Source of the DNA: Metridium senile
Taxonomy: Eukaryota; Cnidaria; Anthozoa; Actiniaria; Metridiidae
NCBI GenBank assembly: GCA_949775045.1
Contig: OX459099.1
Location: 3,076,067 to 3,140,066, forward strand
Direction: 5' to 3'
DNA: 64,000 nt
The translations under genes were made by a program, and so were the position numbers. Shown here piece after piece: positions 1 through 10,172 of the stretch. Numbering within the stretch: the stretch's first letter is position 1; every line of letters begins with the position of its first letter. Under the pieces are notes generated by a model. It had not been told where the DNA came from and did not search any database. It saw only the letters and a list, made by a program, of their open reading frames with translations.

Positions 1-3000
1 GATCAACTTGATTTGTATCAACATCCTAAAATTCCTCTACATCAGGCTTGCAGTGTGGCTCACAAACTGGGAAAATCCTCGCACCAAGACAGATTACGAA
101 GACAGTTTCACTATCAAAATGTACCTTTTCCAGTTTGTCAACACCTACGCCTCGATCTTCTACATCGCGTTCTTTAAGTCTAACTACGTTGTTGGTAGGC
201 CAGGAAACTTCAATCGTGTTAGTAAACGTGGTATTCGCTTTGATGGATGCAGTGAGCAGGGATGTTTCCTTGAGTTGTGTATTCAGCTTCTTATCATCAT
301 GGTCGGTCAACAGATTATTGGTAACATCACTGAGGTCACTATACCGTAAGTAGTTTGGGGACGAACAATTAGATATTGAGGTTGGGTCGGGGCGAATTAT
401 GGAGGGGGGGGGGGGGGGGGGTGAGGGGTGAATACCGTATAAAAACGTTTCACTTACTGACGTTTCCGACGGCGCCAATTCTTCGTTGAAGGAAAAATAT
501 GACACAATTAGAAAAACTAGCCTTCGTTGTTGGTTCTCTCTCTTTTCTTTACTTTGAGGGCGAGTAACTCGCAGGCGAGAATATCCAATATTTATACAAG
601 TTTACGGGTATTGTGAGGGTCATAATTTAGATACAGTAAAAACCCGCATAAAAGAACACACGAGTAAGGATGGCACAGTTGGCTAGTGCGCGGCTTTCGG
701 TGCGAGAGGTCCCGAGTGTAATTCCCAATGACCTCGCAAACTTGTTTCGACTTCTCTTCTTTCCGTGTAGCTTTAAGTAGCTTTAAATACCCATAAAACG
801 GAGCATTCATGGAGAGAGGGAAGTAAAATGAGCGCACCGTCGGCTCTCTGGAAGATTAGCTTCGGCTGAAGGGACTTCCGACGTAAAATACTATTCTTTA
901 CTTTCACTTTTACTTTATTTTCGGTTCAGGCTGATTTTGTTCTTATATATCTTATATATTGTTCTTATGTATATGGTACTTTGTTGACCTAATCCAGCCT
1001 GTGTGTTCTTAATCTACTTGTTCTTTTAAGCGGGTTTTTACTGTAGCTATAACGGTTGTTACGTCACCCTCGAAAAATCAAGATTATTTAAACAATAGAG
1101 TAATTGAATCGAGGGCATTAAGCTGTGATAGTTGCCCGCGGAAGCTGGATGTTCAGAAAAACAGTACGTTCTCGGGCGACTATTTGTTTTGAGGAACATC
1201 TAGTTTCCAACTATCACAGCATTATGCCCGAGATTTGAATTGCTCTATTGTTTTTATCAACAACAAAATTTTCCGAAGCGGACGAAAAGCACTCAGCGGG
1301 TACTATTTAAACAATAGAGTAGTTGAATCGAGGGCATTATGCTGTGATAGTTGCCGCGGGAACTGGATGTTTAGAAAAACAAATAGTCGCCCGAGAACGC
1401 AGTTCGAGGGCGTCTATGAAGTTTTGAGGAACATCCAGTTTCCAAGGGCAACTATCACAGTATTATGCCCGAGATTGTAACTGCTCTATTGTTTTTATTA
1501 GTCAACAACAAAATTTTCCGAAGCGGACAAAAAGCACTCAGCGGGCACTATGCGCTGATAGTATCCCCCCGCGGTGGGCACTGTCACGTCACGTGATCGC
1601 CCCTCGACCAATGAGAACGGAAGAAAATTTGTTGCTGAATTATAATGTATTGTACTATTTTTCCTAGAGCTATTAAGACATGGCTGAAGGAACGAAAAGA
1701 ACCAAAGAACAAGACTCTTCCACAGTACGAACAAGACTATAATTTAAGTCCTTTGGAAGATCATTACATGTTCTGGGAATACCTTGAAATAGGTGAGCAT
1801 ATAATTGATTTACTTGTCATTTTAACCCTCCACAGTTTTTTAATATTGTTTTGTATGGATGTTGGTTAAATGAAAAAATAAAAAATAAAAGCAAAATAAA
1901 TATGCTTATAAAATAACTATTCTGCTTGACTAGTTAGAAACTTCATTGTGTCTTGTGGTCTTTTGTTGTTTCTGGCAGACTGTGTCCGGGCTCCTTCTCC
2001 GGGTACTGAAACCTATTGTATCATTTGTTAGCTTGGTTCATTGTTTAGCTAGCTTGGGGTCCTTTGTTGTCTCTCGGAATTACGTATACTGCGTCCAGGG
2101 TCCTTCTCCGCGTACTGGAAACTTGTTGTATTATTTGTTAGCTTCATTAATTGTTTAGCTTGTGGTCTTTTGTTGTTTCTATTGAATTACGTAGACTGCG
2201 TCCAGGGTCCTTCTCCGCGTACTGGAAACTTGTTGTATTATTTGTTAGCTTCATTAATTGTTTAGCTTGTGGTCTTTTGTTGTTTCTATTGAATTACGTA
2301 GACTGCGTCCAGGGTCCTTCTCCGCGTACTGGAAACTTGTTGTATTATTTGTTAGCTTAATTCATTGTTTAGCTTATGGTCTTTTGTTGTTTCTATTGAA
2401 TTACGTAGACTGTGTCCGGGCTCCTTCTCCGGGTACTGAAACCTATTGTATTATTTGTTAGCTTTGTTCATTGTTTAGCTTGGGGTTCTTTGTTGTTTCT
2501 ATTGAATTACGGAGAGAGCTAGTGTCCGGTAAACGGAGAAGGAGGATTCTGTTTATCTTGAGTATGTTTTATTTATTACCTTTGTTTATTTTCTCCAATT
2601 TTCAGTCCTTCAATATGGCTTCGTGACCATGTTTGTTGCTGCATTCCCACTCGCCCCGCTATTCTCTCTCCTCAACTCCATCGCTGAAATCCGAGTCGAC
2701 GCCATCAACTTTGTAACCCAGTTCCGACGTCCAGACACTGTCATCGCAGAGGATATTGGGGCATGGACCAAAATCATGACTGTCCTTACTCGTATCTCTG
2801 TTCTAGTGAACGCTTTCATCCTGGCCTTCACGTCGGAGTTTATCCCAAAGCTTGTCTACAAGAGCCAGGGAGATGGCACGCTTAATGGCTATATAAATGC
2901 GAGTTTGGCTTCTATTAGCATTTCAGACTTGCATGGACCGCCGGAGAATCCCAACCAGAACGTGAATATGACTGGGATGACTACTTGCAGGTATGACCGC

Positions 3001-4596
3001 GGTGCATGAGTGAGAACGGCTACGCCCATCGAGTAAAATGGATTTCTGTCACCGCAAATTAATACATGTTACAATTTTCTATTTTTTGATTCAAAAATTG
3101 CCAAACAAATATTCATTGAATAAATTGATTAATAAATTTTGACCAAAATTATCATTCAGAGATGCTGTTCGTTCTTCGACTATTTTTCAAATAGTTTACA
3201 GTTTTCTTGTAAACATTATCAGTATAGAATTTTGTAGACTGCAATAAGCTCTAATTAAACACGAAAACTCTTACGAACAAGTTAAAAAATTGATAATCTT
3301 TTTCATAGATCACTTCAACTAGCTGCCGGTTTGCTCATAAACGTTTTCGCATAAAAGTAGAGTCGAATGTTTTTCATTTTACTTATCCACAATGTTTCAT
3401 GCTAATTTCCATGCATTATAGCGTCATATACTACCAAGACCACAATGCTTTGCCTACTCTCTTTTTGAAGTATTTAAAATACCATATGGTTCATTTATTC
3501 ATAAGTAATGATCCTTATAAAAACAATAGCACTTTCTTTTGTTCTGCGGCATTTCACTTTCCCCACATCCAAATTGTGAGATTTTTTCTAATGGGATGTA
3601 TTGACATATACACAGCAAGTTTTGGAAGAACAATTTGTGTTTACGCGTTTCTGCAAAGTTTTAAACCAATCAGAGGAGTCAGAGACAAAAGAAAGAGGAG
3701 GTAGACAATTTGCAGTGTTCCCCACATAGAATTTCTCTATAATTTAACCTTAGTAGAACTATTTGTATAAGGAAATTATTGCATAAATAAGAAAGAAGTT
3801 GATTTGATTATCCACAAAGTTAAGGCAATTTTTCATGTTTCAACCAATCAGACGACCAGTTTAAACAATACTACAATTATCATTTTGCACCTTCCTTGCC
3901 GTTCCTGCTATCGTTCTTACGCGGATCGTTACTTAATGATAAAGAAAGGCTGTAAAGCATGCTGGTACTGGTAGTAAAATGACGTCATCATGCAAATGGC
4001 ATACATGGACACGGGTGAAAAAACGCACTGCGCATGTTCGGATTTTCTTTCGAAAGGTTTCATGTTATGTATTATGCGAATTTCTCTTGTATTATTTTAC
4101 CAGGGAAAGAAAACAACTAATGTGATGTGTTAGTCAAAAATAAGCACTAACTTTCCATGAACGGCCTCAACTTTAAAGATTTACCAAACGCCGGTAAATG
4201 GTTTTATTGTAAACACGACGCGTTCCGAACATGCGCAGTGCATTTTTCACCCATATCGCATATATGTACACTGATATGATGCTAAATAAAGGATATGTGT
4301 ATCTTTTTTTATCTAGATTCAAGGGCTTCTACGACAACACACCTCCATATGATCCCTCCAAGATGTACTGGCACGTTATTGCTGCTCGCCTCGCGTTCGT
4401 GTTTGTCTTTCAATACACCGTCTATGCTGTCACCGCCGCTATTGCCTCGGCCATCCCGGACAAGCCTTCCTCTCTGGATCTGAGGATCCGTCGTGAAGAG
4501 CACTTAACCAGAAAGATCCTGAACCCGGAAAGAAGAGAACGAAGAAGACACCGGGAAAGAGACAGGGTCGATTCTGGGCATAGTGGAATGCTGTGA
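1..4596 (+). CDS. Anoctamin (TMEM16) family membrane protein, C-terminal four exons
   Basis: Exons that join in phase: 1-345 (cut by the window edge), 1668-1792, 2606-2990 and 4317-4596 (stop TGA). They encode about 377 C-terminal residues. The family comprises calcium-activated chloride channels and lipid scramblases. Visible family landmarks are LTNWENPRT, FLFQFVNTYAS-type text, FYIAFFK, the YEQDY segment, EYLE followed by QYGFVTMFVAAFPLAPLF, AEIRVDA, FRRP, AFILAFTSEFIP and RLAFVFVFQYTVY. The paired acidic residues of EYLE and EIRVD match calcium ligands of helices 7 and 8 (family knowledge). At the helix-6 site the text is GNITE where relatives usually have two Asn before the acidic ligand, so one ligand may be lost. 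The tail is strongly basic (RRERRRHRER). The subtype looks closest to ANO5/6/7 rather than ANO1, but this is judged by eye. The N-terminus lies upstream of the window. Confidence 0.93.
346..633. other. Anoctamin intron segment with G homopolymer
   Basis: This is the start of the intron after the first visible anoctamin exon (donor GTAAGT at 346). It holds an uninterrupted G run at about 404-421. I see no coding potential here. The next intron parts are covered by the MITE and repeat entries. Confidence 0.6.
634..1043. mobile_element. Non-autonomous Tc1/mariner-like DNA element (MITE)
   Basis: The ends are inverted copies of CAGTAAAAACCCGC and each is bordered by TA (632-633 and 1044-1045), the target duplication expected of Tc1/mariner elements. 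The similarity continues a little inward (GAACACAC at the left, GTGTGTTC at the right). No transposase is present. A tRNA-derived SINE-like sequence lies inside. It sits in an anoctamin intron. Confidence 0.7.
665..895 (+). mobile_element. tRNA-derived SINE
   Basis: The head GGATGGCACAGTTGGCTAG reads like an RNA polymerase III A box, and GAGGTCCCGAGTGTAATTCC about 40 bases later resembles a decayed B box; the layout is tRNA-like. A unique body follows (TTTCCGTGTAGCTTTAA, AAAACGGAGCA, GGAGAGAGGGAAGTAAAATG, CCGACGT). The same body occurs without the tRNA head at 51388-51520, which shows an interspersed family. The 3' end is estimated. The copy lies inside a TA-flanked DNA element. Confidence 0.7.
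1087..1497. repeat. Two tandem MITE-like units with inverted ends
   Basis: Units at about 1087-1257 and 1307-1497 each begin near AACAATAGAGTARTTGAATC and end with its inverse, GCTCTATTGTTTTTAT. Inside these ends GGGCATTAWGCTGTGATAGTTG pairs with CAACTATCACAGYATTATGC. A shared linker (CAACAAAATTTTCCGAAGCG, then CACTCAGCGGG) follows each unit. This looks like a palindromic element duplicated in tandem inside an anoctamin intron. Confidence 0.65.
1925..2520. repeat. Minisatellite with about 107-bp unit, about 5 copies
   Basis: A unit containing CCTTCTCCGCGTACTGGAAAC, TTGTATTATTTGTTAGCTT and CTTTTGTTGTTTCTATTG recurs at a spacing of 107 bp. Two middle copies are near-identical; the outer copies are more diverged. 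It fills most of the 813-bp intron between anoctamin exons 1668-1792 and 2606-2990. Open frames across it are by-products of the repeat. Confidence 0.85.
2991..4012. other. Anoctamin intron, nothing recognised
   Basis: AT-rich sequence between the donor after 2990 and a MITE at 4013. I see no exon, RNA gene or named repeat in it. The 101-residue open frame around 3399-3704 lacks codon or domain features of a gene. Confidence 0.55.
4013..4252. mobile_element. MITE with about 30-bp inverted ends
   Basis: GGGTGAAAAAACGCACTGCG at 4013, continuing through CATGTTCGGA, is matched in inverse by TTCCGAACATGCGCAGTGCA through TTTTTCACCC ending at 4252. The unit is 240 bp and non-coding, and ends 64 bp before the last anoctamin exon. 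No clear target duplication was found. Confidence 0.65.
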
Positions 4597-4978
4597 GCCT
4601 GCGCTATTATATGTCAGCGATGTTGCGAAGTAACCTTAGAGAAATTGTAATCTTGAGCCCAGTGTCTGTATAGTTATTGTCAGCGGTTTGGCTCGAGTTT
4701 GCGCCTTTTTTGCGCGCGTCCGACTCTTCGTAACACCGCAGACCGAAATGCAGGTCACTGTGACTTCTAAGCTAAGATATTGAATAAGTAATGGGGAAGA
4801 AAGTAAAAGGAACAAAAAATAATTACAGTGCGAATCACAAAACCGTGGGCACCTAGAAATATTTTAGAAATATTTTTTTGTTCGTTGAACAACTCAGAAA
4901 CAACTATATCACCGCAAGAAGTTTGACTGACGTGTAGTATGATAAACTTTTTTTAGTTAGAGTTGTTTGTGAGTTGTT
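4597..4978. other. Anoctamin 3' flank
   Basis: Sequence after the anoctamin stop codon, presumably 3' UTR and intergenic DNA. I found no canonical AATAAA close to the stop, so the mRNA end is not placed. Confidence 0.4.
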
Positions 4979-5150
4979 GTGTGAAACGGCTGAGATTTGA
5001 TTTTTTGAATGTAAAATTTTCTCCATACAAAGTCTCTTATTTTTGGCCTGGTTCTAACTGGTTCTAACCGGTGGGAACCAGGGCAAAAATAAGAGACTTT
5101 GTATGGAGAAAATTTTACATTCAAAAAATCATATATCAGCGGTTTCACAC
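4979..5150. repeat. Near-perfect foldback palindrome
   Basis: The left arm from GTGTGAAACGGC through CTCCATACAAAGTCTCTTAT is mirrored by the right arm ATAAGAGACTTTGTATGGAG through GCGGTTTCACAC. The arms are about 65 bp with a short loop around GGTTCTAACCGG. It is non-coding and probably a MITE of foldback type. Confidence 0.8.
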
Positions 5151-7681
5151 TCAAATGATCCCAAATTTTCGGGCAGCCTATAGTTTTGACTAGCATTCTA
5201 TGATGAAAGCAGTTTTCAAGTTTCTGTCATGTTAGACATTTCATCGTGTATTAAATGGAGCTGAAAGCCGAAACTGACGCACTCACTAGATTTAGATAGG
5301 CGCTGAATTATAGTAAAAAATCATACAAAATTCACTAAATACTACATCAATGTTGTAATCTAAAGTTGTAATCTAAAAAAACACATGGAAATTTAATAAC
5401 GAAAAATTATGAATAAAACTAATTTTGATGAATAAAATTATTTGTGATATGTCTTGATGTGCGGGATCCCTGTGGCTTAAGAGCGGTTGTCAGGATCGGT
5501 CAGGTAAGACGTGCAGAACGAGGTTTTTCGAAATCCTTCAAACTTTGCCAGTTCGTAGGCCTATATAAACTAAAAACCCTGTGTAAGTTTCATCTCAATC
5601 GGATAAATATTTTAGGAGTACGGGGTCGATATTTGAATTCCGAGCTTACTTCCGGTTTAACGAGGTCATTCTACAGCACCACCGAAAACTCTTTAGAACA
5701 CAACAAATTTAATGTTTTACAACAAAATCAAAATCGTTCCATAAAATTAACATAATTCTTTAGCAAATTGCAAATTATTGGAACATTTTCATTTATAACA
5801 AATATTTTAGAGATTTTTCAATTATTATAAATTTTCGGAGCACTTTTTGGTAGGTAAAGTTTATTGTCAAATAACTCCACTGTTACATCGATTTACACTT
5901 AAAAATCATATCAAAGATGAAGAAAAACTATTCCTTTTCTTAAATATCAAATAAAATTTTTGGGCAAATGAAAAGTGAATTTTTGGCGATGTTTTTTGTA
6001 ACTTCAATTTGACCCGAAAATCACGATTGTTTACATAAGCGACGCGAGTGATTATCAGTTGAATGATAAATATTTAGCTGGCGAAAATGGTCTTTTTCTC
6101 CAAGTAAGTACACTAAAACTCAAAAACATATTTAATCTATGGTTTTTACGTTCTCTGATAAATAAAACAGTTGGATTTAAAGCTTTTGAGACAAGTTTTA
6201 ATGTATTGTCGGGCTTGATTGGCGGTCAAAAAGCGGTTATAAACAAACACTTCAACTGCCAAGGTCGTCTTTTAAACGGTGAAAATTAAAAAAATACTCC
6301 TTCCAGTTGATATAAACGGTCAAAATAAACCTTATATACATCTTACCTCGATGTATAGTTTTTCTTGGAACGTATTTTCATCTTGAGTAGAGTTAACGGA
6401 GTTCGTTTGCCCGAATACATCGACAGCCGTGTACAGCAATGAAAATTGCGTGACACACAGGAAACCCACAACGATCACGTATTTGAGTTTGTTTTATGCA
6501 TGGTCAAAATCAAAAGACTACGTTTTTATGGATAAATTTAGGTTTAATTTCGCATGGCCGTTTATAATATCTACCCTAATATTTAGAAAGTTTTAAAAAA
6601 CAGGCTTTATGCCTTGAAACGTATTCAACTTGATACATGTATTTTAGAATTTTCTGGTTCTACAAATAGAAAATGTAACGAGCTGCTATAAATAGACTAA
6701 TTCGTTGACGCGTCGACGTCTGTTTATATTAGATAAAACTCCATTTTTCCCCAAAAAGAACTATTATGTTCTAACAGAATAAATATTTTTGGTTGTTAAC
6801 ATTCAAGATAAACTATGATTTGTTTCAATTCACAAATCTGTGCCGTTCTTCTTTGACGCTGTTTTGCGACGTTCTGCTTTCAATTATAACAAACAATGGA
6901 ACAATCTGACTGTCAACTCTTGAAATCGACAACTTCACAGCTGCAAATTAAAGTAAAAACATACTGATAGCAAATCTAAAATCCAGAATGGAAGTTGAAT
7001 GCATCGACAGCCGTGTACAGTACTAATAAAATTGCGTGACACTTAGAATTCCCCGATATCAATGTACAGTAAATTAATTTCGTCTGTCCACTTGTGTTAT
7101 TAGACTTGCGGTACTAGGAAAAAAATGGAAAGGAAACTGAAATACTTCTTTACTTCACTACCTTTTCTCCTCCCCAGTCTGCCCGCCTCTTTGTTAATGT
7201 TACTCAGTATGGCCAACAGGAGAGAACATGTACAGAGAAGAGGAAACTTGTTCCTAATATCAATGCAGTTGCAATCCTAACAGTTTCAATAAGGATTTGG
7301 ATTACATTATTAAACCTGTAATAATGCATGATACAACTCGATCGATTCTAACAATTCATTTAGGGGGGGGGGGGGGGGGGCAATATTTTTGTGTAGGTTA
7401 TTTTTGTTCACCGCACAGGTAGTGCCAGATTTTTTTTTTTCGACCAGGGAGGTTTTGCACGTTTTTTTTCTTTTTACAGAATTCTGTTCTCTGAAATTCA
7501 AAGCGAAAACAACTGTTTGTGTGTTGGTTAAAGTCCGGTTTTTCCGTTTTATTTATTAGTCCGGCACAACGCGCAGTTACTTTGCGACTTTGCTCAGTTA
7601 ACGTTCGGGCGATTTGTTCACTTTTTGTCGGGAAAACACACCGAGGACGACTTGGGGCAAGTCTATGTTTTGGTATATATT

Positions 7682-7976
7682 CATCCTCGGGAACCCAGGG
7701 GTATTTTTCTGTCGCTCGTTTCTCGCTTCCACAACATATACCCCTGGGAACGTAGTCTGTTGGAGCTTGTTCCGGAAGTCAAAATTCAGCTCTTTCCTGA
7801 TTGGTCGACCATATCAGGTCGACCAATGAAAATCAAGATAACCTTTCAAAGAAAGTCGTTAAATAAGTTTGAATTTTGACTTCCGGAACAAGCTCCAACA
7901 GACTACGTTCCCAGGGGTATATGTTGTGGAAGCGAGAAACGAGCGACAGAAGAATACCCCTGGGTTCCCGAGGATG
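7682..7976. repeat. Inner inverted repeat with 107-bp arms
   Basis: The arms 7682-7788 and 7870-7976 are inverse copies, beginning CATCCTCGGGAACCCAGGGG and ending GTCAAAATTCA. The 81-bp centre has its own small palindrome, GGTCGACCATATCAGGTCGACC. It lies within the central part of the TTAA-flanked element. Confidence 0.8.
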
Positions 7977-8008
7977 GTATATATTGTATACTGATACAAA
8001 GGGCGTAC

Positions 8009-8152
8009 GTCTCGGATTTTCGTGTTTTTGATGCCTCAAAGTTTCGGATTTCCGTCTTTTTGATGCCTCAAAGTCTCGGATTTTCGTGTTTTTGATGTCT
8101 TAGAGTCCCCCCGGGAGTCTCGGATTTTCGTGCTTTTGATGTCTCGGAGTCT
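8009..8152. repeat. Short tandem repeat, about 34-bp unit
   Basis: Four imperfect copies of a unit containing GTCTCGGATTTTCGTGTTTT followed by GATGYCTCRAA. It is non-coding and lies next to a C homopolymer at about 8308-8333. Confidence 0.7.
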
Positions 8153-8548
8153 AGAATTTTTAAATACAATAAATGCATGAGCTGATATATTTCTAGAATC
8201 TCAGGCTCGGATTTTAAAATTTTAGCATTCGCTACCCCTCAAGGTTCTGCATGTTTTGTTTTTTTTTAGCTTGGCTCTTTGCACGTTTTTTATTTTGGGA
8301 ATTGACCCCCCCCCCCCCCCCCCCTTCCCCCCCATCCCCCTCCCCCAACTTCTAATGGTCCACCCCTAATTCCCTGCTGCTCAGGTTTCAATAATAATCA
8401 TGTATTACTCATCCGAGTATTAAATAAAGTGTTGATAGGTCGAGCATCCTAACTGTAAATGCTAGTTTGTGTTCTTTATATAACAAGAGATTTCCCGCCA
8501 AAAATGTCATAGGAATTCCTAATTGTCGTGCAAATTTCTTAGTGCTCC

Positions 8549-8681
8549 GACGAAGGGCTGAAGCTCGAAACGTCAGTAAAGTTAAGTCAACATTTTTTAC
8601 AGTATTGCAAATTTCATTATATTACCTATCATTTATATCAAACACCGACGCAGCCTATACTAGTTTACTCGTTAGTTTCCA
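8549..8681 (+). repeat. Penelope-like repeat end with hammerhead-like core
   Basis: CCGACGAAGGGCTGAAGCTC then GAAACGTC resembles a hammerhead ribozyme core: a CYGANGA box, a 5-bp stem II and a GAAA box. Downstream lie AGTTAAGTCAACATTTTTTAC, TTCATTATATTACCTATC and CACCGACGCAGCCTATAC, then GTTAGTTTCC. Copies recur near 15971, 37151, 43547 and 53680. Penelope-like retroelements are known to carry such motifs in their repeat ends. It abuts the right arm of the large inverted repeat. No reverse transcriptase is nearby. Confidence 0.6.
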
Positions 8682-10172
8682 TTTGAAACAAATCATAGTA
8701 CTTTATCTTGAATGTTAACAACCAAAAATATTTATTCTGTTAGAGCATAATAATTCTTTTTTGGGAAAAATGGAGTTTTATCTATAAATATAAACAGACG
8801 TCGACGCTTCAATGAATTAGTCTATTTATAGCAGCTCCTTAAATTTTCTATTTGTAGAACCAGAAAATTCTAAAATACATGTATCAAGTTGAATACGTTT
8901 CAAGGCATAAAGCATGTTTTTAAAAACTTTCTAAATATTAGGGTAGATAAAATAAATGTCCATGCGAAATTAAACTTAAATTTATCCATAAAAACGTAGT
9001 CTTTTGATTTTGCCGACCATATATGCATAAAATAAACTCAAATACGTGATCGTTGTGGGTTTCCTGTGTGTCACGCAATTTTCATTGCTGTACACGGCTG
9101 TCGATGTATTCGGGCAAACGAACTCCGTTAACTCTACTCAAGATGAAAATACGTTCCAAGAAAAACTATACATCGAGGTAAGATGTATATAAGGTTTATT
9201 TTGACCGTTTATATCAACTGGAAGGAGTATTTTTTTAATTTTCACCGTTTAAAAGACGACCTTGGCAGTTGAAGTGTTTGTTTATAACCGCTCTTTGACC
9301 GCCAATCAAGCCCGACAATACATTAAAACTTGTCTCAAAAGCTTTAAATCCAACTGTTTTATTTATCAGAGAACGTAAAAACCATAGATTAAATATGTTT
9401 TTGAGTTTTAGTGTACTTACTTGGAGAAAAAGACCATTTTCGCCAGCTAAATATTTATCATTCAACTGATAATCACTCGCGTCGCTTATGTAAACAATCG
9501 TGATTTTCGGGTCAAATTGAAGTTACAAAAAACATCGCCAAAAATTCACTTTTCATTTGCCCAAAAATTTTATTTGATATTTAAGAAAAGGAATAGTTTT
9601 TCTTCATCTTTGATATGATTTTTAAGTGTAAATCGATGTAACAGTGGAGTTATTTGACAATAAACTTTACCTACCAAAAAGTGCTCCGAAAATTTATAAT
9701 AATTGAAAAATCTCTAAAATATTTGTTATAAATGAAAATGTTCCAATAATTTGCAATTTGCTAAAGAATTATGTTAATTTTATGGAACGATTTTGATTTT
9801 GTTGTAAAACATTAAATTTGTTGTGTTCTAAAGAGTTTTCGGTGGTGCTGTAGAATGACCTCGTTAAACCGGAAGTAAGCTCGGAATTCAAATATCGACC
9901 CCGTACTCCTAAAATATTTATCCGATTGAGATGAAACTTACACAGGGTTTTTAGTTTATATAGGCCTACGAACTGGCAAAGTTTGAAGGATTTCGAAAAA
10001 CCTCGTTCTGCACGTCTTACCTGACCGATCCTGACAACCGCTCTTAATTGTGGTTCCCAGTAGTTCCCAGTAGTTCCCAGTACCTCTCATCATGTGCAAA
10101 AATATTGTGCAAAACTCTGCAGCAAAACTTTTCCAAAGTAGATGACTAATTCGTTAGTTTGTAAAAAAGAGA

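Larger units (their letters stand above)
5481..10043. mobile_element. 4.6-kb element with 1.35-kb inverted terminal repeats, TTAA-flanked
   Basis: The left arm (about 5481-6828) is repeated in inverse at about 8683-10043. The outer ends are GAGCGGTTGTCAGGATCGG and its inverse, and each is bordered by TTAA (5477-5480 and 10044-10047), the target duplication of piggyBac-type and some other DNA transposons. Each arm can encode the same 76-residue frame (6059-6289 + and 9235-9465 -), the two differing at one residue; I do not recognise it and it may not be coding. The middle (6829-8682) holds a G run, a second inverted repeat, a tandem repeat, a C run and a Penelope-like end, but no transposase. 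It ends 130 bp before the AP endonuclease start codon. Confidence 0.75.

Noticed and set aside
26..505. 159-residue minus-strand frame with proline run
   Set aside because: It is antisense to the anoctamin exon and the proline run comes from the G homopolymer.
665..740. A functional tRNA gene
   Set aside because: A-box-like head is good but the B box is decayed and the acceptor stem does not close; it is better read as a SINE.
2151..2461. Overlapping 67-69-residue frames beginning MFSLWSFVVSIEL
   Set aside because: They are copies of one frame across the 107-bp tandem repeat.
6418..7045. CRISPR-like spaced repeat (CGACAGCCGTGTACAG and GCGTGACAC seen twice)
   Set aside because: Only two copies at irregular spacing in a eukaryotic repeat; not a CRISPR array. 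No CRISPR array was seen anywhere.
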